The notes: generated by a model from the letters alone, not told the origin. A stretch of 64,000 nt of DNA from Bradyrhizobium barranii subsp. apii (GCF_011516635.5 NZ_CP096255.1:4648501-4712500), one strand, 5' to 3'; shown: positions 1 through 9,464, numbered from the stretch's first letter. Numbers and translations are program-made.

Positions 1-1035
1 GGTTCGACCGCCGAAGGCGATGCCGCCAAGAGCTGGCGCCGCTCGGTGTTCTTCCACATGCTCGAGCACGGCGAGGACGAGAGGGTGATCGACCTTGCCG
101 ACGCGCCGTCGATGGATTTCTCACAGATCGGCGAGCTCGCGGAAAAAGGCCACAAGCACTATCTCGCCTTCGTGCATCGCTTCGGCGAGAACGGCGCGCT
201 CGGCCTGATGGATTGCCTCTATTCCTGCTGGACCACGCGCCGCGACAGCGGCTTCTCCGAACCCGAGCTCGAAGCTCTGCGCGATCTCGTGCCGGTGCTG
301 GGGCTCGCGATCAAGTCGGCGCAGCAGGTCGACATCGCGCGAACCCTCGGCCGCGTCTATCTCGGCCGCGATGCCTCCGCTCAGGTGCTGGGCGGGCGCA
401 TCACACGCGGCGTCACCGAGCGCATCAATGCCGTGCTGTGGTATTCGGATTTGCGCGGCTCGACCGGGATCAGCGAGAGCATCGGCCCCGACGAGATCAT
501 CCCGTTCCTCAACGACTATGCCCAGGCCGTGATCGACACGATCCACGATGCCGGCGGCGACGTCCTGAAGCTGATCGGCGATGGCGTGCTCGCGATGTTC
601 TGGGGGGAAGACATGTCGGACGCGCGGCGCGCTGCGCTACGCGCCGAGCATCTGTTCCGCAAGAACGTCGCTGCGCTGAACAAGCGGCGGGAGGCCGATG
701 GCCGTCCCACGACGTCGGCCTATATCGGCCTGCATGTCGGCGAGGTCTTTTACGGCAATATCGGCAGCGCGGACCGGCTCGACTTCACCGTCGTCGGCCC
801 CACCGTCAACGAGGTTAGTCGCATCGCCTCGATGAGCCGCTCGGTCGACCGCGAGCTGCTGGCCTCGGCCGAGTTCTACAAGGGCCTGGACGCCACCGGC
901 CGTCGCTACCTCGTCTCCACCGGGCGCTACGCGCTGCGCGGCATCGGCCGCGCGCAGGACCTCTACACGCTCGATCCTGAGGTCGATACGAGCGAGCCGG
1001 TGACCGGGAGCTACGAGCGATATCTGGCGAATTAG
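1..1035 (+). CDS. Class III adenylate/guanylate cyclase (5' end outside window)
   Basis: The reading frame is open from base 1, so the N-terminus lies upstream; 344 residues are visible. The C-terminal half is a class III nucleotidyl cyclase catalytic domain, making a cyclic nucleotide from ATP or GTP. The two metal-binding aspartates sit in YSDLRGSTGIS and GGDVLKLIGDGVLAMF, and the transition-state Asn/Arg in VGPTVNEVSRI. The part before it looks like a regulatory or sensor domain typical of rhizobial soluble cyclases. I see no transmembrane segment in the visible part. The stop codon overlaps the convergent downstream gene by 4 bases. Substrate (ATP or GTP) cannot be fixed by eye; adenylate is more likely from family frequency. 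Confidence 0.9.
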   Translation, partial: GSTAEGDAAKSWRRSVFFHMLEHGEDERVIDLADAPSMDFSQIGELAEKGHKHYLAFVHRFGENGALGLMDCLYSCWTTRRDSGFSEPELEALRDLVPVLGLAIKSAQQVDIARTLGRVYLGRDASAQVLGGRITRGVTERINAVLWYSDLRGSTGISESIGPDEIIPFLNDYAQAVIDTIHDAGGDVLKLIGDGVLAMFWGEDMSDARRAALRAEHLFRKNVAALNKRREADGRPTTSAYIGLHVGEVFYGNIGSADRLDFTVVGPTVNEVSRIASMSRSVDRELLASAEFYKGLDATGRRYLVSTGRYALRGIGRAQDLYTLDPEVDTSEPVTGSYERYLAN

Positions 1036-1559
1036 CGGCGGATCGCAGGGGCCGAGACATTGGGCGTTTTCGTTCGATCCTTGGCGGGCCATTGTTCGGA
1101 AAGCGGCGGCATCGAAGTCTCCTTGCCGGTCATGCGCTCAATGGCGACGGCGTAGACGGTGATGATGTCGAGCCGCGGGAAGAACCCCTTCGGTCGCGTC
1201 GTATCCGGCTTGCCGTATTTGGCCATCAACGTTTCGCAGAACCGCTGCTTGATGCCCGTGTCGCCCACGACCCTGATGCGGCCGAACAGGCATATGCTTC
1301 GATAGGCGAGACCGGAATCGCATTCGAACCGGCCATAGTCGAAGACACCTTCGTGCTCATCGATCTCGATGCAGACGCGGGGATCTCGCTCGATGTTTGC
1401 GCGCAGATGTCCCCGGGCGGCTGTCGTGTGCAGATACACCTCACCGTCGAGCCAGAGATAGAGGAGCGGGATACAGTAGGGAAAGCCGTCCTCGCTGACT
1501 GTCGCAAGATGGCCAGCATATCCGCGTGCCAGCATCTCCAGGATCCGCTCCTGCGACAT
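1032..1559 (-). CDS. Pyridoxamine 5'-phosphate oxidase-like FMN-binding split-barrel protein
   Basis: About 175 residues. The N-terminal part (GHLATVSEDGFPYCIPLLY, then LHTTAARGHLRANI) is the usual start of a flavin-binding split barrel of the PNPOx-like superfamily. I chose ATG 1559 because GAGGA lies 8 bases upstream; ATG 1595 in the same frame has no clear ribosome site. It is divergent from a MocR-type regulator at 1756, an arrangement common where the regulator controls the flavoprotein. Likely a flavin reductase or oxidase of unknown substrate; true PdxH activity is doubtful because the protein is short. Confidence 0.82.
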   Translation of the reverse strand: MSQERILEMLARGYAGHLATVSEDGFPYCIPLLYLWLDGEVYLHTTAARGHLRANIERDPRVCIEIDEHEGVFDYGRFECDSGLAYRSICLFGRIRVVGDTGIKQRFCETLMAKYGKPDTTRPKGFFPRLDIITVYAVAIERMTGKETSMPPLSEQWPAKDRTKTPNVSAPAIRR

Positions 1560-1597
1560 GGCGCGGTCCTCGCGACGGATTTGCGGTGAACTCATGG

Positions 1598-1755
1598 TGC
1601 AAGACGCTCCGCGCCGCCATCCGAATGAGCGGACATTTCAGGTTTCCTTGTTATCCGAAACAGGATAGAAAAATAGTGGTCTTGAGCAAAGGTCCACTTG
1701 GCCCTATTGCAGCATACCACTTCCCGACGTGCGCTCACCTGTCGGACGAGGACCC
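1598..1755. promoter_or_regulatory. Divergent promoter region of MocR regulator and split-barrel gene
   Basis: The stretch between the two divergent genes carries AGTGG (1675-1679) and CCACT (1694-1698) as an inverted pair, and a further ACCACT at 1716-1721. MocR regulators usually bind repeated sites between themselves and a divergent target, so this is the expected operator zone. The exact site is inferred, not shown. Confidence 0.35.
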
Positions 1756-3240
1756 GTGAAGAGCAGGCAGAGCTGGGCAGAACTCTATTCCTTCAGCGTC
1801 GACCGCACGGCGGAGGCGCCGGTATTCCGCCAAATCTACCTCGAGCTACGATCGGCAATTCTGTCCGGAGCGCTTCGTCCGGCGGCCAAGTTGCCCTCGA
1901 CGCGCGACCTTGCGGCGCAGCTCGGCGTCTCGCGTACCGCAGTTGTTTCGGCTTTCGAGCAGCTGCTGGCCGAAGGTTATGCCTTCGGCAGGAAGGGGGC
2001 GGGGACTTATGTTGCGTCCGATCTGCCTGAACCGTTTGCCGCGCCTCATGGCCGCAAGACGCGGGCGGCACCGGCCGCGGCAGGCGCGGCCTCCTTTCAC
2101 GGCCTCGGCGATTTCGTCGATGTGACGACGCAGAATGACGAGCGTCCCTTCAACCTGGGTCGCACGCTGTTGGATGCACGTAGCGCCGAATTGTGGCGCA
2201 AACTCACGGCGCGCACGCTGCGATCGTTTGAGCGACATCATCTCGGCTACGGCGATCCGCGTGGCTTGCTGGAGCTGCGCAAGTCGGTTTGCGACTATCT
2301 TCGGGCCGCACGCGGCGTGCGCTGCGAGGTCGATCAGATCGTGATCACCGCCGGCACGCAGCAAGCCGTGGACATCGCCGCACGTGTCATGCCCGGGCCG
2401 GACAAGGAGGTCTGGATCGAAGACCCCGGCTATACCCTGACCCGTCTTACGCTCGCTGCGTCAGGCGCGAAGGTTTGCGCCATCCCGGTTGACCAGCACG
2501 GCGTCAACGTCACGGAAGGGATCCGCCGCGCCCCGAAGGCGCGCGCAGTTTTCATAACGGCCTCGCACCAGTTTCCGACAGGCGTTCCCCTGTCGATGGC
2601 GCGCCGCCTCGAACTTCTCGCCTGGGCCCGCGAGTCCGGCGCCTGGATCATCGAGGACGATTACGCCAGCGAATTCCGCTACGGCGGCCGTCCCCTCGCT
2701 TCGCTTCAGGGCCTGGATGAGGCCGGCCGTGTCATTTACGTCGGAACTCTCAACAAGGCGCTCTTCCCCGGACTGCGGCTTGGCTACGCCGTGCTGCCAC
2801 ACCCGCTGGTGCGGAATTTCGTTGCCGCGCGCTATCTGATCGACCGTCAACCGTCGAGCCTCTGCCAGTCCGTTGCTGCGGCCTTCATGGAGGAGGGGCA
2901 TTTCGCAGCCCACATCCGCAGAATGCGGGAAGTGTATCGCCGCCAGCGCGATACCCTCGTTGCGGCACTGAGGCGGCGCCTGGGCGACCATTTGTCGGTC
3001 GAGCCGCCGGACCAGGGCATGCACCTGGTTGCCTACACGCGACGGGGACTGTCCGACGTGAAGATCGAACGGGCCGCTCGCGACCACGGCGTCACCGTTC
3101 GCGCGATGAGCCGCCACTATATCGAGGCCCCGGCGCAGTCGGCGCTGATGCTGGGCTTCAGCGGCTACCCGCAGCAGACCATTGCGCCGGCGGTTGCCCG
3201 ACTGGCGCGGGCCATCGCCACTGATTGCGTACCGGACTAG
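1756..3240 (+). CDS. MocR/PdxR-type transcriptional regulator (GntR HTH + aminotransferase fold)
   Basis: 494 residues from GTG 1756, chosen because GAGG lies just upstream; GTG 1729 is possible but lacks a ribosome site. The N-terminus is a GntR winged helix (PVFRQIYLELRSAILSG, LPSTRDLAAQLGVSRTAV, GAGTYV). The remainder is a fold-type I aminotransferase domain: IEDDYASEFRYGG carries the PLP-pyridine aspartate and YVGTLNKALFPGLRLGY the Schiff-base lysine. MocR proteins sense PLP or an aminated ligand and regulate a neighbouring gene; the divergent split-barrel flavoprotein is the obvious target. The stop overlaps the convergent MFS gene by 4 bases. Confidence 0.9.
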   Translation: MKSRQSWAELYSFSVDRTAEAPVFRQIYLELRSAILSGALRPAAKLPSTRDLAAQLGVSRTAVVSAFEQLLAEGYAFGRKGAGTYVASDLPEPFAAPHGRKTRAAPAAAGAASFHGLGDFVDVTTQNDERPFNLGRTLLDARSAELWRKLTARTLRSFERHHLGYGDPRGLLELRKSVCDYLRAARGVRCEVDQIVITAGTQQAVDIAARVMPGPDKEVWIEDPGYTLTRLTLAASGAKVCAIPVDQHGVNVTEGIRRAPKARAVFITASHQFPTGVPLSMARRLELLAWARESGAWIIEDDYASEFRYGGRPLASLQGLDEAGRVIYVGTLNKALFPGLRLGYAVLPHPLVRNFVAARYLIDRQPSSLCQSVAAAFMEEGHFAAHIRRMREVYRRQRDTLVAALRRRLGDHLSVEPPDQGMHLVAYTRRGLSDVKIERAARDHGVTVRAMSRHYIEAPAQSALMLGFSGYPQQTIAPAVARLARAIATDCVPD

Positions 3241-4481
3241 CACCGCGCCGGCACTTCGTCCCCCACCATGGCGGGCTGCCGATCCAGCGCCACGGCGGGA
3301 GAGAGCCAGATTACCAGCGCCTGCACGCCGAACACGGCGGCTGCGAGATACAGGCAGGCTTCCGCGCTCCAGAGGCCGCCGACGATCGCGCCCAGCGCCG
3401 AGCCGAGCGGGCGGGCGCCGTAGCTCATGATGTTGATGGCGGAGACGCGTCCGAGCAGGCGCGGCGGCGTCACGGACTGCCGCAGGGTCGTGGTCGAAAT
3501 CACCCACAGGATCGGCCCGACCCCGAGCAGGAAGAAGCTCAAGGCTGCGAGCCAGGGGGAGGGGACCAGCACCGTCAGCGCCATCACCACCGCAGCGACG
3601 AAACCTGTGACCGGGCCAAGGCCGACCACCGTGCCGAAGGCGATGCGCTTCATCACGCGCGTGGCGAACAGCGCGCCGATCACCATGCCGACGCCGTACA
3701 TCGTCAGCACGGTGCCGACGCCTGCGGCGGTCAGGCCGAGATGGCGTACCGCATAGGGCACGAACACGGCGATCTGGAGGAACCAGCCGGTGTTGAAGAT
3801 GAACTGGGTGATGAACACCGGCCGCAGCAGCGGATGGTGGAACACGAAGGCCGCGCCCTCCCGGATGTCCTGGAACGGATGGCGCCGCGGCGAGGGCGTC
3901 CGGGTGGGCTCGTAGATGCCGGAGAGCAGCACGACGGCGATGGCCGAAAGCGCTGCGGCGAAGCCGAAGGCCGGGCTCGCGCCCCACCAGCCGACCAGTG
4001 CGCCGCCGAGCGCAGGCCCGCTTGCAAAGGCGATGGTGCGGGCGAGCTCGATGCGGGCATTTGCCGACGGCAACAGCTCCGCGCTCACCAGCGAGGGCAC
4101 CAGGGCCGGCGCCGCCACGCTGTAGACGACCGTGCCGCATACGGCGGCAAAGCCGAGCAGAGCGAGCAGCGGCAAATTGAGCGCGCCAAGTGTGAGCAGC
4201 AGCACGATGGCCGCCAGCGCGACCGCGCGCAGCGCTTCGGCACCCGCCATCAGCGAGCGGCGGGAGATGCGGTCGGCGAGTAGGCCGGCCGGAATGGCGA
4301 ACAGGACAAAGGGCAGGGTGAGGGCGGTCTGGAGCAGGCCGGTCTGGCCTTCCGCAACACCCAGCGTGAGCACGGCGACGATGGGGGCCGCGGCCAGCGC
4401 GATCTGCTCGGCCGATTGCGCCGCCAGGTTGGACCAGGCGAGGCGGTTGAAGGTGTCTGGGAGGCGAAGCGGGTTTGACAT
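3237..4481 (-). CDS. Major facilitator superfamily exporter
   Basis: 414 residues from ATG 4481, which has AGGAAA 5 bases upstream; an in-frame extension to 4589 has no ribosome site. The sequence is dominated by about 12 hydrophobic helices and has the MFS loop 2-3 signature region AGLLADRISRRSLMAG. The architecture (SNLAAQSAEQIALAAAPIV at the start, central RHPFQDIREGAAFVFHHPLL loop) resembles the enterobactin-exporter/tetracycline-like group of MFS drug exporters. Substrate unknown. It is convergent with the MocR gene and divergent from mntH. Confidence 0.88.
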   Translation of the reverse strand: MSNPLRLPDTFNRLAWSNLAAQSAEQIALAAAPIVAVLTLGVAEGQTGLLQTALTLPFVLFAIPAGLLADRISRRSLMAGAEALRAVALAAIVLLLTLGALNLPLLALLGFAAVCGTVVYSVAAPALVPSLVSAELLPSANARIELARTIAFASGPALGGALVGWWGASPAFGFAAALSAIAVVLLSGIYEPTRTPSPRRHPFQDIREGAAFVFHHPLLRPVFITQFIFNTGWFLQIAVFVPYAVRHLGLTAAGVGTVLTMYGVGMVIGALFATRVMKRIAFGTVVGLGPVTGFVAAVVMALTVLVPSPWLAALSFFLLGVGPILWVISTTTLRQSVTPPRLLGRVSAINIMSYGARPLGSALGAIVGGLWSAEACLYLAAAVFGVQALVIWLSPAVALDRQPAMVGDEVPARC

Positions 4482-4603
4482 GGCGCATTTCCTGCAAAGT
4501 CGTGTTGCCGCCAGTATCCGCCCCCGAGGACGGCCAAACCCACCCGCTTCCCGACAGGGCGGCCAATAACCGCCGCGCCGGGAACTCATGCGGCTAGATG
4601 CAG

Positions 4604-4620
4604 TTGCAAATGAGTTGCAA
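4604..4620. promoter_or_regulatory. Mur/Fur-type box upstream of mntH
   Basis: TTGCAAATGAGTTGCAA forms a dyad of two TTGCAA hexamers 29 bases before the mntH start. Alphaproteobacterial Mur (a Fur homologue sensing Mn) binds TGCAAAT-type dyads in front of Mn-import genes, and mntH is a known Mur target in Bradyrhizobium. The match is by eye. Confidence 0.6.
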
Positions 4621-4648
4621 TAAGCTTCGACTTCGGTATTCTGCTGAT

Positions 4649-6001
4649 ATGGATGCCCGCTCCCCCGATTTGACCCAAGATGCCGCCGGCTGGCGCACTG
4701 ATGCGCCTGCTACCAAGAGCCTCGCCGAGGTGAACGCCACGATTGCCATCCCCACGGCGGGGGTGTGGTGGCGGCGATTCCTCGCCTTTGTCGGCCCCGG
4801 CTATCTGGTCTCGGTCGGCTACATGGACCCCGGCAACTGGGCGACCGACCTCGCCGGAGGGTCGAAGTTCGGCTACACGCTGCTTTCGGTCATCCTGCTC
4901 TCGAATTTGATGGCGATCCTGCTCCAGTCGCTGGCGGCGCGGCTCGGCATCGTCACCGACCGCGACCTCGCGCAGGCCTGCCGCGCGACCTATTCGCCGG
5001 CGGTGAACTTCCTGCTCTGGCTCGCCTGCGAGGCGGCGATCATCGCCTGCGATCTCGCCGAGGTCATCGGCACAGCGATCGCGCTCAAACTGCTGTTCGG
5101 CATTCCCCTGATCGGCGGCGCGCTGCTTGCCGCGCTCGATGCGTTCCTGCTGCTGCTCCTGATGAACCGCGGCTTTCGCTTCCTCGAAGCGTTCGTCATC
5201 GCGATGCTTGTCGTGATCGCGGTCTGCTTCGTGGTCCAGATCGTGGCCGCGGCGCCGCCGATGGCGGAAGTCCTGCACGGCTTCATGCCGAAGACCGAGA
5301 TCTTCACCAATCCGGAAATGCTCTACATCGCGATCGGCATCATCGGCGCGACCGTGATGCCGCATAATCTCTATCTGCACTCCTCGATCGTGCAGACGCG
5401 CGCCTATGAGCGCAACGACACCGGCCGGCGCGAGGCGATCAAATGGGCGACGACGGACTCGACCATCGCCCTGATGCTGGCACTGTTCATCAATGCAGCG
5501 ATCCTTGTCGTGGCAGCCGCGACCTTCCACAAGAGCGGCCATTCCGACGTCGCCGAGATCGGCCAGGCCTTCGAGCTGTTGTCGCCGCTGCTCGGCCTCG
5601 GTATCGCCTCGACGCTGTTCGCCATTGCGCTGCTCGCCTCGGGCCTGAACTCGACGGTGACGGCGACGCTCGCCGGCCAGATCGTGATGGAGGGCTTTCT
5701 CGACCTGCGCCTGCCGAGCTGGGCGCGGCGATTGCTGACGCGCGGCATCGCTATCGTGCCGGTGATCGTCGTCACCGCGATCTATGGCGAGCGCGGCACG
5801 GCGGATCTCCTGGTGTTCAGCCAGGTCGTGCTGTCGATGCAGTTGCCCTTCGCCGTGATCCCGCTGGTCCGCTTCGTATCGGATCGGCGCAAGATGGGCA
5901 AGTTCGCGATACCGCCATACGTCGCCGCGATCGCGTGGATCGTCGCGGGCATCATCGTGATTTTGAACGTGAAGTTGCTGGTGGATACGCTGTTCGGGTG
6001 A
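4649..6001 (+). CDS. mntH: Nramp-family divalent metal (Mn2+) transporter MntH
   Basis: 450 residues with about 11 hydrophobic helices. The Nramp hallmark DPGNWATDLAGGS in helix 1 and MPHNLYLHSSIVQ in helix 6 are both present and supply the metal-coordinating Asp, Asn and backbone positions. Nramp proteins import Mn2+ (and Fe2+) with protons across the inner membrane. I chose ATG 4649; the frame continues back to 4598, but that start would overlap the Mur-type box. The single gene with its own metal box fits the Mn-starvation regulon. Confidence 0.93.
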   Translation: MDARSPDLTQDAAGWRTDAPATKSLAEVNATIAIPTAGVWWRRFLAFVGPGYLVSVGYMDPGNWATDLAGGSKFGYTLLSVILLSNLMAILLQSLAARLGIVTDRDLAQACRATYSPAVNFLLWLACEAAIIACDLAEVIGTAIALKLLFGIPLIGGALLAALDAFLLLLLMNRGFRFLEAFVIAMLVVIAVCFVVQIVAAAPPMAEVLHGFMPKTEIFTNPEMLYIAIGIIGATVMPHNLYLHSSIVQTRAYERNDTGRREAIKWATTDSTIALMLALFINAAILVVAAATFHKSGHSDVAEIGQAFELLSPLLGLGIASTLFAIALLASGLNSTVTATLAGQIVMEGFLDLRLPSWARRLLTRGIAIVPVIVVTAIYGERGTADLLVFSQVVLSMQLPFAVIPLVRFVSDRRKMGKFAIPPYVAAIAWIVAGIIVILNVKLLVDTLFG

Positions 6002-6022
6002 GTGCGCTTGCGGTTATGGCCG

Positions 6023-6535
6023 CTAGCAGAGTCCACTCATATGCTTGAACTTCCAGAGCGAGGGCAGTCCTTGCGGGCTGGTCTTCGGGACGTAACCCCG
6101 CAGCATCTTCGGTCCCTTCTGCTTGAACTCCTCGATCCCGCATGATGTCGGGCCTTCGTACACGCTCACTGTCACGACATAGAAGTCGGGAAGAACGTCC
6201 TCGATCCGGGCTTCGGATTCGACGTTGGCGTTCGGGCGCCGCCACGTGTGAATGATTTTGCGGCCAGGCTCGGGCTTGTCGAACAAGGGAAGGTCTGGCG
6301 CGAAGAGATCAGCGACCTCGCCAGCCTTGCCGATCGGCTGGCCGTAGTCCTTGAGGAACGCGCGAAGCTTCGGGGGCAGAGGTGTCACCGCGATACAGCG
6401 GCCAAAATAGTCCTTGTGGCCGGCGTCACAGGCATGGGCGTCGATGCTCGACGGGATGATCAACGACAGTGCGAACAGGACGGAAATTGCAGACCGCAAG
6501 CACGGGCCTATTCTCGCCGCGGGACGTCGAACCAC
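6023..6535 (-). CDS. Hypothetical secreted protein
   Basis: About 170 residues; no recognised family. A hydrophobic stretch SAISVLFALSLIIPSS ends in DAHACDAG, which looks like a signal peptide and exported mature domain with paired cysteines (ACDAGHKDYFGRC, TSCGIEEF). The start is uncertain: GTG 6535 is directly after the bpt stop and close to AGGGAG; a TTG before the signal peptide is also possible. It follows bpt by 7 bases and is probably cotranscribed. Confidence 0.6.
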   Translation of the reverse strand: MVRRPAARIGPCLRSAISVLFALSLIIPSSIDAHACDAGHKDYFGRCIAVTPLPPKLRAFLKDYGQPIGKAGEVADLFAPDLPLFDKPEPGRKIIHTWRRPNANVESEARIEDVLPDFYVVTVSVYEGPTSCGIEEFKQKGPKMLRGYVPKTSPQGLPSLWKFKHMSGLC

Positions 6536-6542
6536 CGCTCCC

Positions 6543-7319
6543 TTAATCCTGCGGCTCTGACGTCGCGTCACCTTGCGCATCGATGCGCAGCCAGCCTGAC
6601 GGCGCGAGGCGCTGCTGCGGCAGGAAGCGGGCCTTGTAGTCCATCTTCTTGGAGCCTTCGATCCAGTAGCCGAGGTAGACGTAGGGCAGGCCCTGACGTC
6701 GCGCCCGTGCGATATGGTCGAGGATCATGAAGGTGCCCATCGACCGGCTGACCTGGCTCGGCTCGAAGAACGAATAGACCATCGACAGGCCGTCGCTGAG
6801 CACATCGGTCAGCGCCACCGCGATCAGCTCCTCACCGCGGCCGGTGATGCCGCTGTCGGGGCCGCGCTTGCGGTACTCGATGATGCGGGTCTCGACATGG
6901 CTGTCCTCGACCATCATGGCGTAGTCGAGCACGGTCATGTCGGCCATGCCGCCATGGCGGTGGCGGGAGTCGAGATAGGCGCGGAACACCGAATATTGCT
7001 CGGAGGTCGGCACCGCACTGCGCTGCTCGCCGATGATGTCGGCGTTGCGCGCGATCACCTTGCGGAAGTTCCGGGAGGGGCGGAATTCGTTGGCGACCAC
7101 CCGGACGGAGACGCAGGCGCGGCACTGGTCACAGGCCGGCCGGTAGGCGATCGACTGGCTGCGGCGGAACCCGCCATGGGTCAGGAGGTCGTTGAGGTCA
7201 CCTGCGCGCTCCCCCACGAGGTGCGTAAACACCTTGCGCTCATGCCGGCCCGGCAGATACGGGCAGGGAGAGGGCGCCGTGAGGTAAAATTGGGGGGTGT
7301 CGCGCGAGTGCTGGGTCAA
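6543..7319 (-). CDS. bpt: Aspartate/glutamate leucyltransferase (N-end rule)
   Basis: 258 residues beginning at TTG 7319, the usual length. Bpt moves leucine from Leu-tRNA to proteins with N-terminal Asp or Glu, marking them for ClpAP through ClpS. The N-terminus has the cysteine cluster ACDQCRACVSVR after the GGFRRSQSIAYRP block, and the C-terminus has the GNAT-like segment PYVYLGYWIEGSKKMDYKAR, both characteristic of the ATE/Bpt family. It lies downstream of the RDD gene and upstream of a small secreted protein on the same strand. Confidence 0.92.
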   Translation of the reverse strand: MTQHSRDTPQFYLTAPSPCPYLPGRHERKVFTHLVGERAGDLNDLLTHGGFRRSQSIAYRPACDQCRACVSVRVVANEFRPSRNFRKVIARNADIIGEQRSAVPTSEQYSVFRAYLDSRHRHGGMADMTVLDYAMMVEDSHVETRIIEYRKRGPDSGITGRGEELIAVALTDVLSDGLSMVYSFFEPSQVSRSMGTFMILDHIARARRQGLPYVYLGYWIEGSKKMDYKARFLPQQRLAPSGWLRIDAQGDATSEPQD

Positions 7320-7449
7320 GGGACGTCGTGGGCCTCCAAAGTGGGCATTAACATCGCGCTACGAAGGCCCCCGGTCAATCGGTCTACTCGGCAGGTCAGA
7401 TCAGTCAGTTTAGTCGGTCCTGGTTGATAGGTTCTTGATCATCAGGCTC

Positions 7450-7989
7450 TCAGTAGGTCCTTGCCGCCTGCGGCACGGGCGCGCGGACGGAATTGTTGAT
7501 CACGACCGTTCCCAGCACGACATCATGCAGCAGGCGCCGGCGGCCGTTGAACAGCCCAACCAGCACCACGAAAGGTGTCAGGAACGAGACCGTCACCCAG
7601 AACAGCACGGCATGGGTGGCGCCGAGCACGAAATAGCCGGGCGCGCCGTACCAGGTGCGCAACTCCAGATCCATCAGGCGCATGCCGATCGTCGCGGACG
7701 ACGGACCGCCGATGCAGGCACCGTAATAGACGATCGCCCAAACAACGGAGGCCGGCCAGGCCAGCCAGAACAGCGCCCAGCCGATGCCGAGCGTGACGAT
7801 GCCGAACAGCGCGATGAAGATGTAGCCGAGGATCACGGGAACGGAGATCACGACCATGTCGATCAGGAACGCGAACGCCCGCCGCGTTGCCACGCCACGG
7901 AACAATTCCGGGTGCAGATAGGGATCGAAGGCGTGCGGTTGCATGGCGCCGTCATTGCGCCAGGCATTGCGCGAGTCCGAATACGACAT
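7450..7989 (-). CDS. RDD family membrane protein
   Basis: 179 residues from ATG 7989, preceded by GGGAGA. The signature Arg of RDD proteins appears in GVATRRAFAFLIDMVVIS, and an Asp in IGMRLMDLEL, with three or four hydrophobic helices. RDD proteins are small inner-membrane proteins of mostly unknown role, some linked to ion transport. Same strand as hemB and bpt with gaps of 275 and 130 bases, so cotranscription is doubtful. Confidence 0.88.
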   Translation of the reverse strand: MSYSDSRNAWRNDGAMQPHAFDPYLHPELFRGVATRRAFAFLIDMVVISVPVILGYIFIALFGIVTLGIGWALFWLAWPASVVWAIVYYGACIGGPSSATIGMRLMDLELRTWYGAPGYFVLGATHAVLFWVTVSFLTPFVVLVGLFNGRRRLLHDVVLGTVVINNSVRAPVPQAARTY

Positions 7990-8131
7990 AGTCCGTTCTC
8001 CCAAGGGAAACTCCCGTGGCAGGACATGGGAGCAAGTCATCCCCGTGCCAAGGGCGTGCGGGCGTCAACAAGCCGAAATATTCCGGCAATTCGGGGGCGG
8101 GGCTGTTACCGCTGTCGTTCAGGGAAGGCGT

Positions 8132-8259
8132 CGTAGGGTGGGCAAAGGCGCGTTAGCGCCGTGCCCACCATCGTTCCGCGATCGCTAGCTGGCATGGTGG
8201 GCACGCTTCCGCCTTCGCTCTTCGAGCTACGGCGGACAAGCCGCTTGGCCCACCCCGCG
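8132..8259. repeat. Bradyrhizobium-type intergenic palindromic repeat (GTAGGGTGGGCAAAG family)
   Basis: The segment opens with GTAGGGTGGGCAAAGGCGC and closes with GCCCACCCC; internal GTGCCCACC and GGTGGGCAC blocks give nested inverted pairs. It lies between hemB and the RDD gene and holds no gene. This sequence type recurs in Bradyrhizobium intergenic regions to my knowledge. Confidence 0.7.
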
Positions 8260-8264
8260 ATACC

Positions 8265-9329
8265 TTACGTTTGGCTCCGCAGCTTCTCCGCCACCTTCGG
8301 CGCAAAATAGCTGAGCACGCCGTCGGCGCCGGCACGCTTGAACGCCAACAGGCTCTCCATCATTGCGCGCTCGCCGTCGAGCCAGCCATTGTTGGCGGCG
8401 GCTGCGATCATCGCGTATTCGCCGGAGACCTGGTAGGCGAAGGTCGGCATCGCAAAGGTGTCCTTCACGCGCCGGACCACGTCGAGATAGGGCATGCCGG
8501 GCTTCACCATCACCATGTCGGCGCCCTCGGAGATGTCGAGATCGACCTCGCGCAGCGCCTCGTCGGTGTTGGCGCTGTCCATCTGGTAGGTGCGCTTGTC
8601 GCCGGTCAGCGTCTTGGCCGAACCGATGGCGTCGCGGAACGGGCCGTAGAAGGCGGAGGCGTATTTGGCCGCATAGGCCATGATCTGCACGTCGAGCAGG
8701 CCAGAGCGGTCCAGCCCCTCGCGGATCGCGGCGACGCGGCCGTCCATCATGTCGGAGGGCGCGATGATGTCGCAGCCGGCTTCGGCCTGGACCAGCGCCT
8801 GACGCACCAGCACCGCGACCGTCTCGTCGTTCAAAATCTTGCCGTCGGAGATCAGGCCGTCATGGCCGTGGCTGGTGAAGGGATCGAGCGCGACGTCGCA
8901 GAGGATGCCGATGTCAGGAAACTCCTTCTTGATCGCGCGCACCGCCTGGCAGACCAGGTTGTTCGGATTGGTCGCCTCGGAGCCTTCCTCGTCGCGCAGG
9001 GACGGGTCGGTGTAGGGAAACAGCGCGAGGCAGGGGATGGTGAGCTTCATGGCGCGCTCGGCCTCGCGCACGGCCTGGTCGACGCTGAGGCGGTCGACGC
9101 CCGGCATCGAGGCGATCTGCTCGCGCTTGTTGTTGCCGTCGATCAGGAACAGCGGCCAGATCAGATCGTCGGTGGTCAGCACGTTCTCGCGCACCATGCG
9201 CCGGGCCCATTCGGCCTTGCGGTTGCGGCGCGGGCGGACGGCCAGATCGAGGGCAGGGGAGGCACTGGCGCCATCCCGGCGCGAAACCTCGCGCAATTCG
9301 ATCGGGCGTCCGTATTTGATCGCCATCAT
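8265..9329 (-). CDS. hemB: Delta-aminolevulinic acid dehydratase (porphobilinogen synthase)
   Basis: 354 residues from ATG 9329, preceded by GGAGGAAG. It condenses two 5-aminolevulinate molecules to porphobilinogen in haem synthesis. The Schiff-base lysine is in MVMVKPGMPYLD and the second active-site lysine in AYAAKYASAFYGPFR. The metal segment reads DVALDPFTSHGHDGL: aspartates stand where zinc-type enzymes have cysteines, the Mg2+-dependent form described for Bradyrhizobium. Immediately downstream is an intergenic repeat. Confidence 0.95.
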   Translation of the reverse strand: MMAIKYGRPIELREVSRRDGASASPALDLAVRPRRNRKAEWARRMVRENVLTTDDLIWPLFLIDGNNKREQIASMPGVDRLSVDQAVREAERAMKLTIPCLALFPYTDPSLRDEEGSEATNPNNLVCQAVRAIKKEFPDIGILCDVALDPFTSHGHDGLISDGKILNDETVAVLVRQALVQAEAGCDIIAPSDMMDGRVAAIREGLDRSGLLDVQIMAYAAKYASAFYGPFRDAIGSAKTLTGDKRTYQMDSANTDEALREVDLDISEGADMVMVKPGMPYLDVVRRVKDTFAMPTFAYQVSGEYAMIAAAANNGWLDGERAMMESLLAFKRAGADGVLSYFAPKVAEKLRSQT

Positions 9330-9464
9330 TCTTCCTCCGGCTGGAATTATTCTTATACCAGCTCGCATGGTTCCCGTCACCGCGGCTTGACCTGCCGCAA
9401 GGCAAAATTGAGGTCAATCGGGCAGCCGATTGATTTTGCGGGGCGAAGCAGCCAGAAGGGGACC

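Noticed and set aside
2461..4566. 701-codon minus-strand frame spanning the MocR and MFS genes
   Set aside because: It overlaps two well-supported genes and its translation has no membrane or domain pattern; it is a frame shadow of the MFS gene and the complement of the MocR gene.
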